A stretch of DNA of 64,000 nucleotides from Phallusia mammillata (GCA_003260075.1 QLIY01000014.1:74545-138544); one strand, 5' to 3'. Numbered from the stretch's first letter, positions 23,201 to 35,315 are shown. Made by a program: numbers and translations. Notes: generated by a model not told the origin, from the letters alone.

Positions 23201-25634
23201 CACTTTGGTGAAATATTTTTACAACATTGAATGCCTCTAACATAGAATTCAAAGTTGAAAAGCTGGGGTTATAGTGTTTACAGCTGGTGTTATGTGTGTG
23301 TATTTCCTGGGCTAAAATATGTGATTTGCAAAAGTATCCAGAATTTTGTTCTTTATTATTTATTGTGTTATAAAATTTTGGCTAGCCCTGGCCCCCCCCC
23401 CAAGCTGGGGTTATAGTGTTTACAGCTGGTGTTATGTGTGTGTATTTCCCGGGCTAAAATATGTGATTTGCAAAAGCATCCAGAATTTTGTTCTTTATTA
23501 TAATATTTATCGTTTGTAATTTTTGGCTAGCTCTGAACAAATAATTCCAACAACATTTCTTTGTTACCAACAGTTGTTTTTTGTTTAGTTCCAGATACAT
23601 TCTACCCTGCCTATGCAAACTACCCATCTTATGCCTACTCTAATGTAGATATTATGTCCGGTCGAACTTACGGCCCGTGCTACAATGTGCCGGAAAATAA
23701 ACAAGAACAAACTCAAAGCAAGGATGTTTCGAACCTGGCTGACAGTTTATCAAGACTCTTCGTCAAACAAACGCAACAGGTTTGAGTTTAGATATTTGTT
23801 ATCGCGCAAAATATTTCTGGAAAAGCCTGGAATGGCTGAGAAGCACTGCAAATAAAAACTTTTTTGCCTTGCTCCTTAAATAGTAGAATCTTGTGCTTAA
23901 AAACTAGTAAATAATAAGGTTTAATATCTCTAAAACTTAACTCCGGTGGCGTACATTCTGATTTTGGCCTGGTCTACTTCTTTGTACATAGAAATTCCTT
24001 CTTATTCCTGCAGTTGCTTGCTTGGCCCCCCCCCCCAAATAGTAGAATCTTGTGCTTAAAAACTAGTAAATAATAAGGTTTAATGTCTCTAAAACTTAAC
24101 TCCGGTGGCGTACATTCTGATTTTGGCCTGGCCTACTTCTTCATACATAAAAATTCCTTCTTATTCCTGCAGTTGCTTGCTTGGTCATTGTAAGCCGGGT
24201 TCCGCTGTGTTTTACACCCAATTGTGACATTGAACGAAATTGGTATGACATGGTTACTCCCAATAATTGTACTGTTTTGATATTTATTACACCAGGCTAA
24301 AATATTTGCCAAGTCTGGAATATCTGAGAAGCAATGTGATGATGTCAATAGATAATTGTTTTGATAAACTTAAAATTTGGTAAACATTTTGGCTTTAAAA
24401 TAAATATTGTTTGAGCGTTCCTCCTTAAATAGTAGAATCTTGATCCTGTAAACTGGTGAATGATAAAGTTCAGTGTCTCTTAATTGGTTAATTGGGGTGT
24501 TTAACATTCTTAAATATCTATTAAGTCAATCTGGCGATCCCCTACTACGAAGCTGACATGTGCAGCATACGAGGCAGGCAACGGTGCTTGTGATTCGACT
24601 TTCGGCGGATTCTCCACTGAGCCTGTGTAGCTCAGTTGGTAGAGCGCGAGTCCCGGAAAGACTCCTGTCGTGGGTTCGAATCCCACCGCAGGCTAGATTT
24701 TTCTAGCCTACGCCTTGCCATATGGTGGTGAATGCTTGGTGACCGGCTGATTCGGTATAGCGCCTTCAATGGGCCTGGCGTACTGTGGTCTTAAATATCT
24801 AAAAGGGTTTTTCAAACCATTGTCGTGTGGGGCAGAACTGTAAATCGATATCTACCAGTCTGCATCAGAATTTTAGCTTATTTCAAGACCCTTTTAACAT
24901 TAATCTGTGTCTTTAGGAGAAACAGGAGCAGGGTATCTTGCATCAGACCTCAAAACAACAACATAATCAGGATAGCGACAAGCATGAAGAAGCAACTTCA
25001 CAACATACGGTAAAATTGTCAACATTCTTTACTACTCCATTTGTTTTGCATCTTTTTGTGCTGTTATATTGCAACCTCTTTATTTTGTTGAGTCAGTTAT
25101 GTGCTTCTATTGCAAACTCTTTATTCATTTCACTGATGATGGCATGAGCATTTGCCGAAACGTTTGAAATATAAAGCATGTCGCTTTTTACGTCTATTTG
25201 GGTCATTATATTCATTAAATTCTTTATATTTTTGAGTTTGTTGTATTGTAAACTCTTTTTATTTTGATTTGTTATGCTTGCAATTAACCGAATGAGCTAT
25301 TATTTTACAGCAGTCCAGTGAACACCGAGCCACAGCACCTGTCCATCCAACTGTTGACGTACCTCATCACGTGCCTGACGACCGTCGTCAAGCGTACGAC
25401 CCTTACCAAAGAGACGAAGTAACCAACATTCATCAAAGTGAGTTCGTTCTTGTACTTTGTTGCTTTTAATACGAAGTGATTTGGTTTTTAGATAACCGAA
25501 TTTTTTTACAGACAATTTCGACGACCAGAACTCATTGCATGGCAGTAGCAGCTCAGGGAATTCCCCGGTTTTTAGTCACATGACTTCCTTCCAACGTCGA
25601 TATTTCGGCGATTCCGCTTCGGAGCCGAAACGGC

Positions 25635-25674
<40 letters not shown>

Positions 25675-26092
25675 CGGGTTCCAATTCCGCCGGCGACATC
25701 GGGAACCTTCCACACAAACACGAAACCACCGATGCGGAACCATCCCACGTGACTAGCTACGCTTCAGTGGCACAGGAAGCGGCCCGTGCAGCGCCAAACT
25801 ATTATATCAAGTCGTACCGTCCATGGAGCGCTACACCTAAGCCTCAAGCTGAAGTGAAACAACCTGTAAAGCGGCCTTACTCATCAGCGGTTTCACTTAC
25901 GGGACTTCCCCAAGCGGAACGGGAAAATCTCCGGGAGCGTGACGTCAGCAGCAATGACGTTGCACCTTCGCGGCTTGAACCGAGTTTGTTGGAACAATTG
26001 GAAGAAACTAACAACCGCTGGGCTTCATTTTCCAAGACTAGCGCGACTCCCATCAGTTCAGACTATGGAGGTGATGCCGCAGAAAAGCCGCT

Positions 26093-26139
<47 letters not shown>

Positions 26140-29100
26140 AGCAAACCGACAATCGTTTTAGCGAAACCGACTCCTGCAGTCATCCTAACTCCGTCCTCGT
26201 CCGCGAAAATCGTGGTACCAAGCGCTTTTGCCGACTCCGAGCCCCTACCGGCCCCGTCAGCTCACGCCAAGGTGACCTTCAACCCTGAGGCGCCCCCTAG
26301 CGCCGACACCAAGCCAGAATCCGACGCAAAATCCAAAGACGTAAAAGGAATCCTACGGAAGACGTCAAAGTACGAACGACGCCCACGTTCCGGGTATTCC
26401 CCTTATCCTAGTTACCAGTCGGCGGCGGTTGCCAGGCAACAGTGGGTGAATCACATCAGCGGGACTCCGTACCTGAAGGCGAGGCTGAACGGGACGGAGG
26501 TGAAAGACAGCATGGAAGTTCAAAGGCCAGACGATGGGAAGAACTCGCCCAAATCCGTCCGCTGGCACGAGGTAAGAGTTGCTAAAGATTTTTAAAATAT
26601 GCAAAATCGCAGTTTAGTTATTACGTTATATAGGTTTTTCATTTCTTTTGCGCTGTGTAATGTGGTATTGGGTAACTGTTGAATGTATTTTGTGACGACG
26701 TTTTCACTTTTTTCGAACTATTGTGACTAGGAAACAATGATACATTTTTAATAAAAGAAAAATACAATTTTGGTATTACGACAGCAGAACACATTTAAAG
26801 TTTGGACACATTTGTAAAGTGCTGCCTAGTGAGGTGAAATTTCGCCCTAACAATTCAAACCCATTTTAGGTTCAATACAACGATGGAACTTCAGCCACGA
26901 TTTCAGAAAGAGGAATCGTCGCAAAACCGGCAGAAGTCGCGGCCCCTCTCCCAGTTGCAAGTGTGAAGCAAGTTTCACCACGAGGGGGCGTTAAAGGAGC
27001 TCGTCCCAAATCGGCTCCTGCAAAATCAAGAGCCAAACCAGCGTCACCGAAAGGAGCAGCTAAAAAGTCCAGCTCCAAGGGATCACGTGGTAGAAAGTTG
27101 AAACCCGCCAAAGAGTCGGAGGTTGCCATAGAGCCACATCCACCTCCCGCTCCCAAGAAGAAGCAGTTGACCATGTCCACGACGATCAACTACTCGATTC
27201 CGAACTCCGCCTCGGAGCGAAACGGGAGGAGTGGGACGGAGGTTGGAGGAAAGAGCGATTCGCGGAACGGACACCGCGTTGCCTGGGCGACGGCGCCGGA
27301 GGAAACGGTTACCATGGATACTTTAAAGAGTTCCGGATCTCCTGAACCTCCACGCGCCACGGAACAAGTCCCTCAAACGTCTAATGGCAGCAATATAGTC
27401 CACAAGTCAGGCAACCAGGTAAATAAACCCAAGTCAGGCAACCAGGTAAATAAACAATTCGCGCTTTTAAATATACAAACCTTAATTACCTAATGTAAAA
27501 GCTATTGCCGCCAGGTATATCAAATTTGTAGATCTTTTCTGGCAAATGTAATTTTATTCCGACGTTTCAACGTCCTATACAGGTCGCCTTCATCAGGGTA
27601 AATAACACTGAATGCGCGTAGTACAGTGCTCGATAAACAAAGGAAAAAATAATTAAACGCAAGCACGTCACAACGCAACGAAAACACCGCGCGATAACCT
27701 AAGCAAGAAGAGGCCAATGTCTAAGTGTAAATAGTTACCACGTTTCGATAGTGTCTAATGTCATTGTCAGGTGAAATGAAGGCACAGAAGGGACCCTCTC
27801 TTTTCTGGTGTGCGGCACCGAGTTCCTTCTGTTGCTTTCATATCACATGACAATGGAAAGTGTCGAAACATTGTAACGTTTTACACCCATATATTGGCTT
27901 ACACTTATTGCATAAGTAAATATGTTTGTGTGTTTATCAGCACTAACTCTTTGCGACTGAACTTATCAGCGAAATATCATGTAGGTAACAATTCACATGA
28001 CAAGTTCGGATAAACCAAAGTCCAGCGACAACCAATCAGATAACGACACGTCGATCCAACTCACTAAGACTCCGACTGATGAAGAAATTAATTGGCTGTG
28101 GTCAAAGGTAACAAGTTTGAACAATTCGGTTCGACAGTTTGGTGAAAAATATTTTTATTAATCGGGGATAAAATGTTCTCAAGTTGTTGTGAATGGTTTT
28201 GGGTTGGTGATTCGAGACAGACGTATGTAATGAACATTTCGCGGACCGCACTTTTTACAACACAAATTGGCTGAACTTTGTTGCTACTAAACAGTCAAAA
28301 ACGCGTATACTATAGTTGACAGCTACTATAATAAAAGAGTTAGTATATCAAACTCGTTTATAAACTCGAAGAAAATTTTATCAGCAAAAACAAAAAAAAT
28401 GAATTAGGAAATTGTAACAATGTCCCCCCCCCCTTGAACAAAACTTTATCAGCAAAAACAAAAAAAATGAATTAGGAAATTGTAACTAAAAAAATCTTAT
28501 TCGGTTATTTCGTCAAAATAGTAACTATTTGAGGCTGCAAACTAGATTTAAATTGATCAGATACCTACATAATCCGCATAAAGCACTAAGGCACTCATGC
28601 CAGCTTTTCAAGCCTATTAGGGCAAGACGCTTAGCTTTTGTTTTGAAACAAATAAAACATGCGTTCCAAACAACATCAAACAGTGTGTGATTATCTTAGG
28701 ACATTGGATTCCACCCCTTAAGTAAATTGTCCTGCTGTTTATATGTCATGTTTCTCACATTTGTTTCTTTTCCACAGGTCCGAACTTGTCTTGCACAAAG
28801 GCCCAACAGCCGAAACCACCACACTACTTTGCGAAAATCGTCAAGCGACACAAGGTACGTGTTTACAAACATATACACATGTGCTTTAACTATATTGATG
28901 CACCCAACCCGCCTTAAAAGGTTCAGGCAGAAACCGAATATTCAAGCACATGTCATATGATTTCGGCTGAAATTGTGCTCTTAATAGATGTTGATAGGCC
29001 GAATGTAATCAACTGTATTTACTCGGTACTGTGCACCTTAGAAAACTATACGCAGATCTGTTCATAAGTTTAATGATGATCTGTACATAAGTTTCCCCCC

Positions 29101-29601
29101 CCCCTCAAGCGACACAAGGTACGTGTTTACAAACTAATACCAGTATGCTTTAACTATATTGATGCACCCAACCCGCCTTAAAATGCCATCATCAGTGATA
29201 TATGGGCCCACATCAGTTAAAACCGTTTATAACCACTTGGGTCACATAAAAGATTAAAAAAAGTGCAAAAATTTCGCTTTTAACGTCTATTTGGGCCGTC
29301 GTGTTCGTCAATAAAATCGTACATCTTAATTTAACAATTTAGCGTAGGGTCTGACTTTCGTAAGATATGTAATTGTCTCATATAATATCAAGTGATAAAT
29401 CAGTATGTGTGGCATAATTACATTAAAACCCACCAAAAATTTTCAACACAGCGCCAAAGTCGAAACGCAGTGCTACAAAAAGTTTAATTAGTTTTCCCCA
29501 ATGTTGAAATCAACAAATTACTACTTCAACTACCCTTGAAGTCCTGACCTACAGTCCTCCACCTAATGTTAATTGGCACTTTAGTGGTTTTACATTGCAA
29601 C

Positions 29602-29675
<74 letters not shown>

Positions 29676-32600
29676 ACTTGGAATCCGATACATTATTCCC
29701 ACAAGCCTCTTAAGCCGCGTGTCGTGACATGGTTTAATATGAGAGTTGAGTTTATTTTGCTTGGTAAAATCACGGCACAATTGCACTAAAACAATCACCA
29801 AGTCGGAAAAAGGACCTAACCCCAACTATGTGATATTCAGGTTTGGGGGTTCGTCTTCATCTCGGCGTCTCGCGTGGGGATCTCCCCAACCGTCACCCAC
29901 CCAACCCCAGCAAGCGAGTATTGTTTCTATAGACGGGGGCTTGTTGTCACGTGAAAATCTCGTCACCCAGCAACAAAACGTCATTGCGAGAAGTCGTGGT
30001 CGTCGTCTCATCCGACCAAACTCGGCTGTTCCGTCTTCGTCCAAGCAGAGGTAAGCATTTATACGAAACATTTGTTCGTTTGTTTTTATTTTTATCCTCT
30101 GTGGGCGTGCAACGCCTGAATGCGCTATGCTCACAATTAGTCCGTCGTCGATCTGCCTGTTTTATTGCCGTTAAAGTCCGATAAATCATTTTTTTGATTT
30201 TTTACTCATAGAGTTATTGACTTTAAATTAATCTAACCCAGTGGTTCCCAACCCGGCAAGGGTTCTGAAACCTGAGGGAATGAATTTACTTTACTTTTTA
30301 CATGTGGTTAGAAATAAACACTCAAGTTCTGGGAATATAACCTGTGAAGTTGATAAAAGACCCAAATTTTCCCCCCCCCCGTCCAAGCAGAGGTAAGCAT
30401 TTATACGAAACATTTGTTCGTTTGTTTTCATTTTTATCCTCTGTGGGCGTGCAACGCCTGGCTGTGCTGCTCAAAATGAGTCCGCCGTCGGACAGCCTTT
30501 AAAATTCTGTTGGAACATTTTTTGTTATTTTTTTACTCATAGAGTTACTGACTTTAAGTTAGTCCAACTTAGTTCCCAACCAGGGAGGAATTTCTATTAA
30601 ATTGTGCATGTGGTTTGTAAATGAACGCTGAAGCTCTGGAAATATAACCTGTGAAGTTAATAAAAAGAACCAAGTTTCAAAGATCTTTGTATGATTTAGC
30701 ATCTACTATGTAGTATATTAGGGAAGAATAAAAATGTTTTGCATTGTTAAGTGAGGAATTCGCTCATTCCACTGGGTTGTTGCAATGTCGCTTAAAATTC
30801 ATGCTCAGGAAAAACAATTGAACGAAACTGAATGAGATTCGAACAACCCTTTGAACACAAGGCGGTTGCACTAACCACTCGGCCATCTCGGAGAAACATG
30901 TATGATTGTTAAAATATCAATATGTTATTTTTGCAGCCAAGGTTCGGACGCGTACGGAGCTTTCATGAGGCGACAGGCTTTGCTTCAACAGAGACGACAC
31001 AAGCACTTCATGCCAAGAGGATCGCGACCTGAACCAGTAAGTATCAGATTATGGAACGCTTAGAAATGGAAATAAAATATCCCAGTACACATATAAAACT
31101 CTCTTAGTGGCCATTTTTAAGGTAATGGTAACCTTCCTGTTGTGTTTCTTAACGGTAAAATGGAGCAGTAGGCACTACAACTTTAGTTTTGCCTGACTGC
31201 TTTCAAACTGACTGAAACATATTCAAAGGAACGCACATGAGTTAAGTTGAGTTTATTTCGCCTGGCAAAATCGTAGCAGCACAATTGCGCTAAAATATTC
31301 ACCAATAGCTGCGCAACTTTTAGGAAATAGCTGCGCAACTTTTATACGTTAAAAAGCGCGACAAAATTGAGGGCACAATTGGTGGATAGATGATAGACGC
31401 GCTGCAGCTACACCGTTACTACAACAGCTTTCAGACTGACTGAAACATATTTAATGGAAAGCATATTTTCAATGTTTACCTATGCCTAACATACACCGCC
31501 ATTTTGCGCCAGAATCAAACTTAAAAAAATATCAAATCTGTTTGTTTTATTTAAAGCCAAAAGGTGTTATCAACTACCCAATGCCCAAGACCAGCACCTA
31601 TCCCCCCCCCCATTTATAATTGGCCCTACAGTAACAAAGGTTGCCCACCCCTGATGTAGTCTATAAGGAAGGAAATCGTCAAAAAAGTTTGGAAACCGCT
31701 GGTTTAGCCTACCAGCTTCCACTCGGTTGGAGCAATGCCGTTTAAGCTATAGGAAACACAAGCGACCGAGATGGGATTAGAACCCACAACCTTTTGAACA
31801 CAAGGCGGTTGCACTCGGCCATCTCGGCAACAAATCATTGTCAAAATATCAATATATATTATTTTGCAGCCAAGGTTCGGACGCGTACGGAGCTTTCATG
31901 AGGCGACAGGCTTTGCTCCAACAAAGACGACACAAACACTTCATGCCAAGAGGAACGCGGCCCGAACCAGTAAGTATTAGGTTACGGAACGCTTAGAAAT
32001 ACTGTATAAAGTAAAATATCTCGGATAGCATATGGATCTCTTCTAGAGATGTTAAGCGGTATTAGTAACCTTTCCGTCGAGTTTCCCAATGTTAAAATGA
32101 AGCAAAGGCATTACAACAATACTTCACTGCTTTTGGAAAAAGTGCTAAATTTATTCAAACGAAATCATATATTCCTTGTAACTATGCCTAACGTATACCG
32201 CTATTTTTCACCATAATTAAACTTTAAAAAAGATCTGTTTGTTGTAAAGAAAGTCAAAAAGTGTAAATATATTGTTTGTACCTACGCCTTATAAATACAG
32301 CTATTTTTCGTCATATTTCCCAATTAAACTTAAAAATATATCAAATCTTTTTGTTTTATTTAAAGCCAAAAGGTGTCATCAACTACCCAATGCCGAAGAC
32401 CAGCACTTACGCACCACTTTCATCCCCATCTACCACTGGAGGCAGCAGTGAGCGTGTAACAGACAGCACAACCGCATTTCTGCTGGCCGAAACCCTCGCT
32501 GAACAAAACATGTCCGAGGAGCAGATCATGCGAGCCATGGATTCGCTACAGCGAAGAACCAAGGAGGCTCAGAGCAACGGAAAATCAGGTGCAGAATTAA

Positions 32601-33502
32601 ATGGGATTTTATTGTCACAAAATTAATTGAAAAATTATCAAATGAATTTAGGCCTTCGAACTTTACAACTAAATGACACACATGTTTGTTTAACAATACG
32701 CGTTTAGTTTAACATCCAAGTTTTTTTACACGTTTTCTTTTAATTTAATCAAAAACACAACTGCCAAAGTACTTGTTTATATGGAATACATCATGCAAAG
32801 GTTTTAACGATCGCTGTTGTCATCATCAGTCCGTGTATAGTGTTCCTACCTCAGTTTACTTTTAAAGTTAAGTTTTCAAAACACCAGACTAAATTTGTTT
32901 TCAATGACCAGACAAAAGCAAAAATAAACTGGACTTTATTAGTCCCCCCCCCCCCCGTGTATAGTGTTCCTAAGTTTACTTTTAAAGTTAAGTTTTCAAA
33001 ACACCGGACTAAATTTGTTTTCTATGAAAGTCTACCGGACAAAAGCAAGAATAAACTGGACTTCATTAGTCCAAAAAACATTTGTTTATGATTGAAAAAG
33101 CCACAATGTATTGACAAAAATTATTAGAAACTTTTGATACAAAATTTCACTCCGGTATTTTTGTATTCAGTGATGCCCTCCACTCTTTCTATGGAGGAAC
33201 AACGTCTTCTTGCATCATTAGAACGCCTCAACTCAAGATTAAAAGAAGTAGAGACCGCAGTTTCATCGAACCCCAATGTCAGCTTTTTAAGTTCGAATGT
33301 AAGTTACAAATTTTTACCTAATCTTCAGGAGTTAAGATGAACATAAATTCATAACTGGGATCAGCCCTGAAGCGTCGGTGCAGACCAGCGATCACGGCAC
33401 ACTCATATATGAACCATAGTACGCGTCAGGCCTATTAATGACACGTTATACCGAATCAGCCGGTCACCAGGCATTCCCAGAAATACTGCGGTCGTGGGCT
33501 CG

Positions 33503-33587
<85 letters not shown>

Positions 33588-34347
33588 TCGATGCAGACCA
33601 GCGATCACGGCACACTCATATATAAATCACAGTGCGCCAGGCCTATTGGCTGATTCGGTATGGTGCCTTCATGGGACTGGCGTACTGTAATGTAATCTTA
33701 AGGAGTAGCAACATGCTGCATTATAATGGTTCGGTCTCTAACCTCTGCAGGTACTACCAACCCCCCCCCCCCCCGCCAGGCCTATTGGCTGATTCGGTAT
33801 GGCGCCTTCAATGGGTCTGGCGCACTGTGATGTAATCTTAAGAAGTAGCAACATGCTGCATTATAATGGTTCGGTCTCTAACCTCTGCTCGTACTACCAA
33901 CCTAAAAATAGAACTGTCTATCTGTTTGCTTGGTGGATGAAGACTATAATGAACTTTATGCCTGTAAATTTAACAGAAATAAAAGTGCCATATCACAATT
34001 CAAATATCCTGTTAAATCATGTTTCAAGTACCGGTTAAATGGACACTTTCGATATGTAATGGTCATAATTGGAAAATATACTTGTGGTGAGTATATTTTG
34101 CTTGGTGAAACAAAACATAGCGACACAATGACACTGAAACATCACTAAGCCCGAAATAGCTGCGCAACGTTGAAACGTTATGAAGCGCAAAACAGTGGAG
34201 GACACAATTGGTGGATAATTCATCACTTAACGTAATATATTCCGTTTTCCTACTTAGATGTCTTTTGCTGACCACGACAGACCTCTTTACAAACCAAGAA
34301 GCGTTTCTGCAGACGTAAGATATCAGCGGTCACGTGTTCGATACTGA
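20224..34347 (+). CDS. CEP126: CEP126-like centrosomal/basal-body protein
   Basis: CEP126 acts at centrosomes and the ciliary base, organising microtubules with dynactin. Exons: 20224-20250 (tentative start), 20874-20983, 21476-21633, 22092-22185, 22518-22626, 23071-23170, 23589-23779, 24917-25009, 25311-25437, 25512-26571, 26870-27418, 27985-28107, 28778-28854, 29841-30050, 30937-31036 (second copy 31870-31969), 32366-32588, 33171-33298 and 34258-34347. Phases agree throughout. The sum is about 1160 residues (human about 1117). Human-like blocks in the same order are the N-terminal coiled coil (NRRRKALEEKKKLAEERE), IPSLDHVLQQL, GILRKTSKYE, EEINWLWSK, VTDSTTAFLLAETLAEQN and STLSMEEQRLLASLERLN. 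Exon 1 gives only MTIGNQTVQ; it is supported by CAG|GTAATG, an upstream in-frame stop and the right phase. The large exon at 25512 is broken by two long C runs. Confidence 0.88.
20283..20482. mobile_element. hAT-type MITE, perfect 8-bp TSD
   Basis: The inverted ends are CAGGGTTTCTCAAACTG and, reversed, CAGGGTTTCTCAAATTTTT. It is flanked on both sides by GTTTAAAC (20275-20282 and 20483-20490). The inside repeats TTGGGGTC. It lies in CEP126 intron 1. Confidence 0.85.
24521..24788 (+). mobile_element. composite SINE-like element with central tRNA-like module
   Basis: TCTTAAATATCTA is present at 24508-24520 and 24789-24801, a perfect 13-bp duplication that defines the ends. Order: a 100-bp leader (GAAGCTGACATGTGCAGC, GACTTTCGGCGG), a tRNA-like cloverleaf at 24621-24694 (acceptor GCCTGTG/CGCAGGC, D stem GCTC/GAGC, anticodon stem GAGTC/GACTC, B box GGTTCGAATCCC), then a tail with CTAGCCTACGCCTTGCCATA and GATTCGGTATAGCGCC. 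Fragments occur at about 4667, 12406, 16835, 17393, 33355, 36385, 42910, 54883 and 61925. It lies in a CEP126 intron. Confidence 0.8.
25120..25212 (+). repeat. CTGATGATGGCA...TGCCGAAACG repeat
   Basis: CACTGATGATGGCATGAGC, then TTTGCCGAAACG and AAAGCATGTCGCTTTTTACG. GGCA and TGCC can pair around an 8-base loop. Related copies are at about 29010, 54455, 59325 and 61190. Confidence 0.55.
25636..25673. other. 38-base C run inside CEP126 exon (probable gap)
   Basis: Upstream the coding frame ends ...SASEPKRH. Downstream the conserved frame (GSNSAGDIGNLPHKHE...) is in a different phase, and no sequence is shared between the flanks. Coding sequence of unknown length is probably missing here. Confidence 0.7.
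26095..26139. other. 45-base C run inside CEP126 exon (probable gap)
   Basis: The frame before it (...YGGDAAEKPLA) and the frame after it (SKPTIVLAKPTPAVIL...) differ, so the run cannot be a genuine proline tract joining them. Flanks are unique, as at the other long runs. Confidence 0.7.
27404..27456 (+). repeat. CEP126: 27-bp tandem duplication of a splice donor
   Basis: AAGTCAGGCAACCAGGTAAA occurs at 27404 and 27431. Each copy contains CAG|GTAAAT, so CEP126 has two candidate donors 27 nt apart in the same phase. Using the second adds nine residues (VNKPKSGNQ). No homopolymer run is nearby, so unlike the other duplications this one looks genuine. Confidence 0.75.
27490..27700 (-). repeat. 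GAAACGTC/AGAGCTC family copy
   Basis: On the - strand it reads CCTGATGAAGGCGACCTG, TATAGGACGTTGAAACGTCG, then GCCAGAAAAGATCTAC and GCCGCCAGG-type sequence. It includes GCGATAACC and AAACGCAAGCACGTCACAA, also found at about 57478-57540. It lies in a CEP126 intron. Confidence 0.55.
29010..29330. repeat. CTGATGATGG/GAAACG family fragments, duplicated
   Basis: GATCTGTACATAAGTTT, ATCATCAGTGATATATGGGC, TCGCTTTTAACGTCTATTTG and related words match the copies at 25120, 54455, 59325 and 61190. A C run at 29094-29104 separates it from a second copy of CEP126 exon sequence (TCAAGCGACACAAGGTACGT). Confidence 0.5.
29603..29675. other. 73-base C run in CEP126 intron (probable gap)
   Basis: Flanks share no sequence. 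It fits the class of long runs that seem to stand for unsequenced gaps. Confidence 0.6.
30772..30895 (-). mobile_element. SINE with Leu/Ser-type tRNA head
   Basis: The - strand shows GAGATGGCCGAGTGGTTAGT (A-box region with the TGGCCGAGTGG of Leu/Ser tRNAs), then CAACCGCCTTGTGTTCAAAG and GTTCGAATCTC (B box). A diverged copy at about 31720-31830 belongs to the duplicated segment. Another relic is at about 43110-43185. Confidence 0.65.
30937..31969 (+). repeat. CEP126: CEP126 exon present twice (30937-31036 and 31870-31969)
   Basis: Both copies have intact splice sites and encode the same segment beginning SQGSDAYGAFMRRQALLQQR, with a Ser/Thr difference near the end. Between them, at 31556-31601, is the truncated start of the next exon, ending in a C run (31602-31611). 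Haplotype contigs joined in series explain this better than exon duplication. Confidence 0.7.
31240..31440. repeat. GCTTGGTGAA/AACGTT family copy
   Basis: GAGTTTATTTCGCCTGGCAA, CACAATTGCGCTAAAATATT, ATAGCTGCGCAACTTTTA, GCACAATTGGTGGATAGATG and GCGCTGCAGCTACACCGTTA follow the family consensus also seen at 5735, 34085, 39790 and 60840. Confidence 0.55.
33355..33835. repeat. tRNA-containing composite repeat, fragments around C runs
   Basis: GGATCAGCCCTGAAGCGTC, CAGACCAGCGATCACGGCAC, GCCAGGCCTATTGGCTGATT and similar words recur three times, split by an 83-base C run (33504-33586) and a shorter run at 33761-33774. The sequence ATTATAATGGTTCGGTCTC also occurs twice. It lies in the last CEP126 intron. 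Confidence 0.6.
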
Positions 34348-35315
34348 AGGAAAGTCCATTGGTTCTCAAATGTTCATATGCAATTACTTTTTTTCAACCG
34401 TCGTTTAGTTTGTAGTTTATTGTAAAAATTCAAAGAGTCAATTTACTTGTTTTATTGTTCGTGTCATTTCAACTCCTATCCTCACAGTTGAATTTTACCT
34501 ATTTACCGACGCCTGCAATTCGTTGGTTCATGAGGTTTTAATACTGTGAGTTATTGCTGGCGTAAAAAGGTCCAAAATGTTTTCTGAAGTTTCGGGGACC
34601 TTTAGAACCGATTTGCACCGTTGCTTTGCAATTATTGCACTGTGATTATATCGTAATTGCAGCTTGTATTGGCTGTAAACGCTACTTTCATCATTTTGCA
34701 TTGCTAGTTAATATTTTAATGCGTTGGTTGTGCAGATGGTTCAACTTTAATATTTTTCAACCTGTTGACGTTTTTCGTCCATTTTTTCAAGATCTATATG
34801 TAATAAATGTTCCACCCTAAATAGAAATGCAACATAAATATTAAACAAGTTTGCTGGGACAAACAGAGACATATATTTGTATCAGTAGGTAGGCTAGGCG
34901 ACAGGTCGTAAATATAACAATAAAATTCTGGCGTCCTAGTGATTTTTATGTACAAATCAGCGAACTGTGACAGGTAAGAATTACAAGGTCAGTGCAGTTA
35001 CAAACAAAAAAATAACTATGCTCAATATTTTGCATTTTATGTCAAATATTTTGCTAAAATTTATCAAACTTTGTATCAGAGGCACATGTTTTCTTTATTG
35101 TTTGTTAATTTAAACGTATAATTAGATTTATTCACATTTAAAAGGACCTGAAGTTCTCTACTGGTGTTGTAACTTAGTGTAGCAACAGCTACATTTAAGA
35201 TTAAGCGCGAGATTTTGTTAAGTTGTATTTGTTTGGCCAGCAAAACGTTTGTTGTGTTAAAAATGACCAATAAAAACGCAGAAATTCAACATTAAATGCA
35301 ACTAATTATGCTGAA
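34348..35315. other. intergenic between CEP126 and CPLANE1
   Basis: It contains the CEP126 3' UTR and presumably the CPLANE1 promoter. AATAAA at 34802-34807 is the best polyadenylation signal. No repeat, exon or clear promoter element is recognised in the remainder. Confidence 0.5.
34802..34807 (+). promoter_or_regulatory. candidate polyadenylation signal of CEP126
   Basis: AATAAA about 455 bases after the CEP126 stop, in an AT-rich stretch and before the CPLANE1 start. It is the only canonical hexamer I noticed in this interval. Confidence 0.4.

Noticed and set aside
24621..24694. Functional tRNA gene
   Set aside because: The cloverleaf is good, but it lies inside a dispersed repeat with target duplications, and similar modules occur many times here with different decay.
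29526..29825. Long glycine or proline reading frames across G/C runs (also at 33.5, 40.3, 59.6 and 62.1 kb)
   Set aside because: They exist only because a homopolymer run is translated. Flanking sequence has no coding continuity, and the runs look like gap placeholders.
30937..31969. Genuine exon duplication in CEP126
   Set aside because: The copies are nearly identical, the flanking introns are duplicated too, and a C run and a truncated next exon lie between them, as at other haplotype joins.
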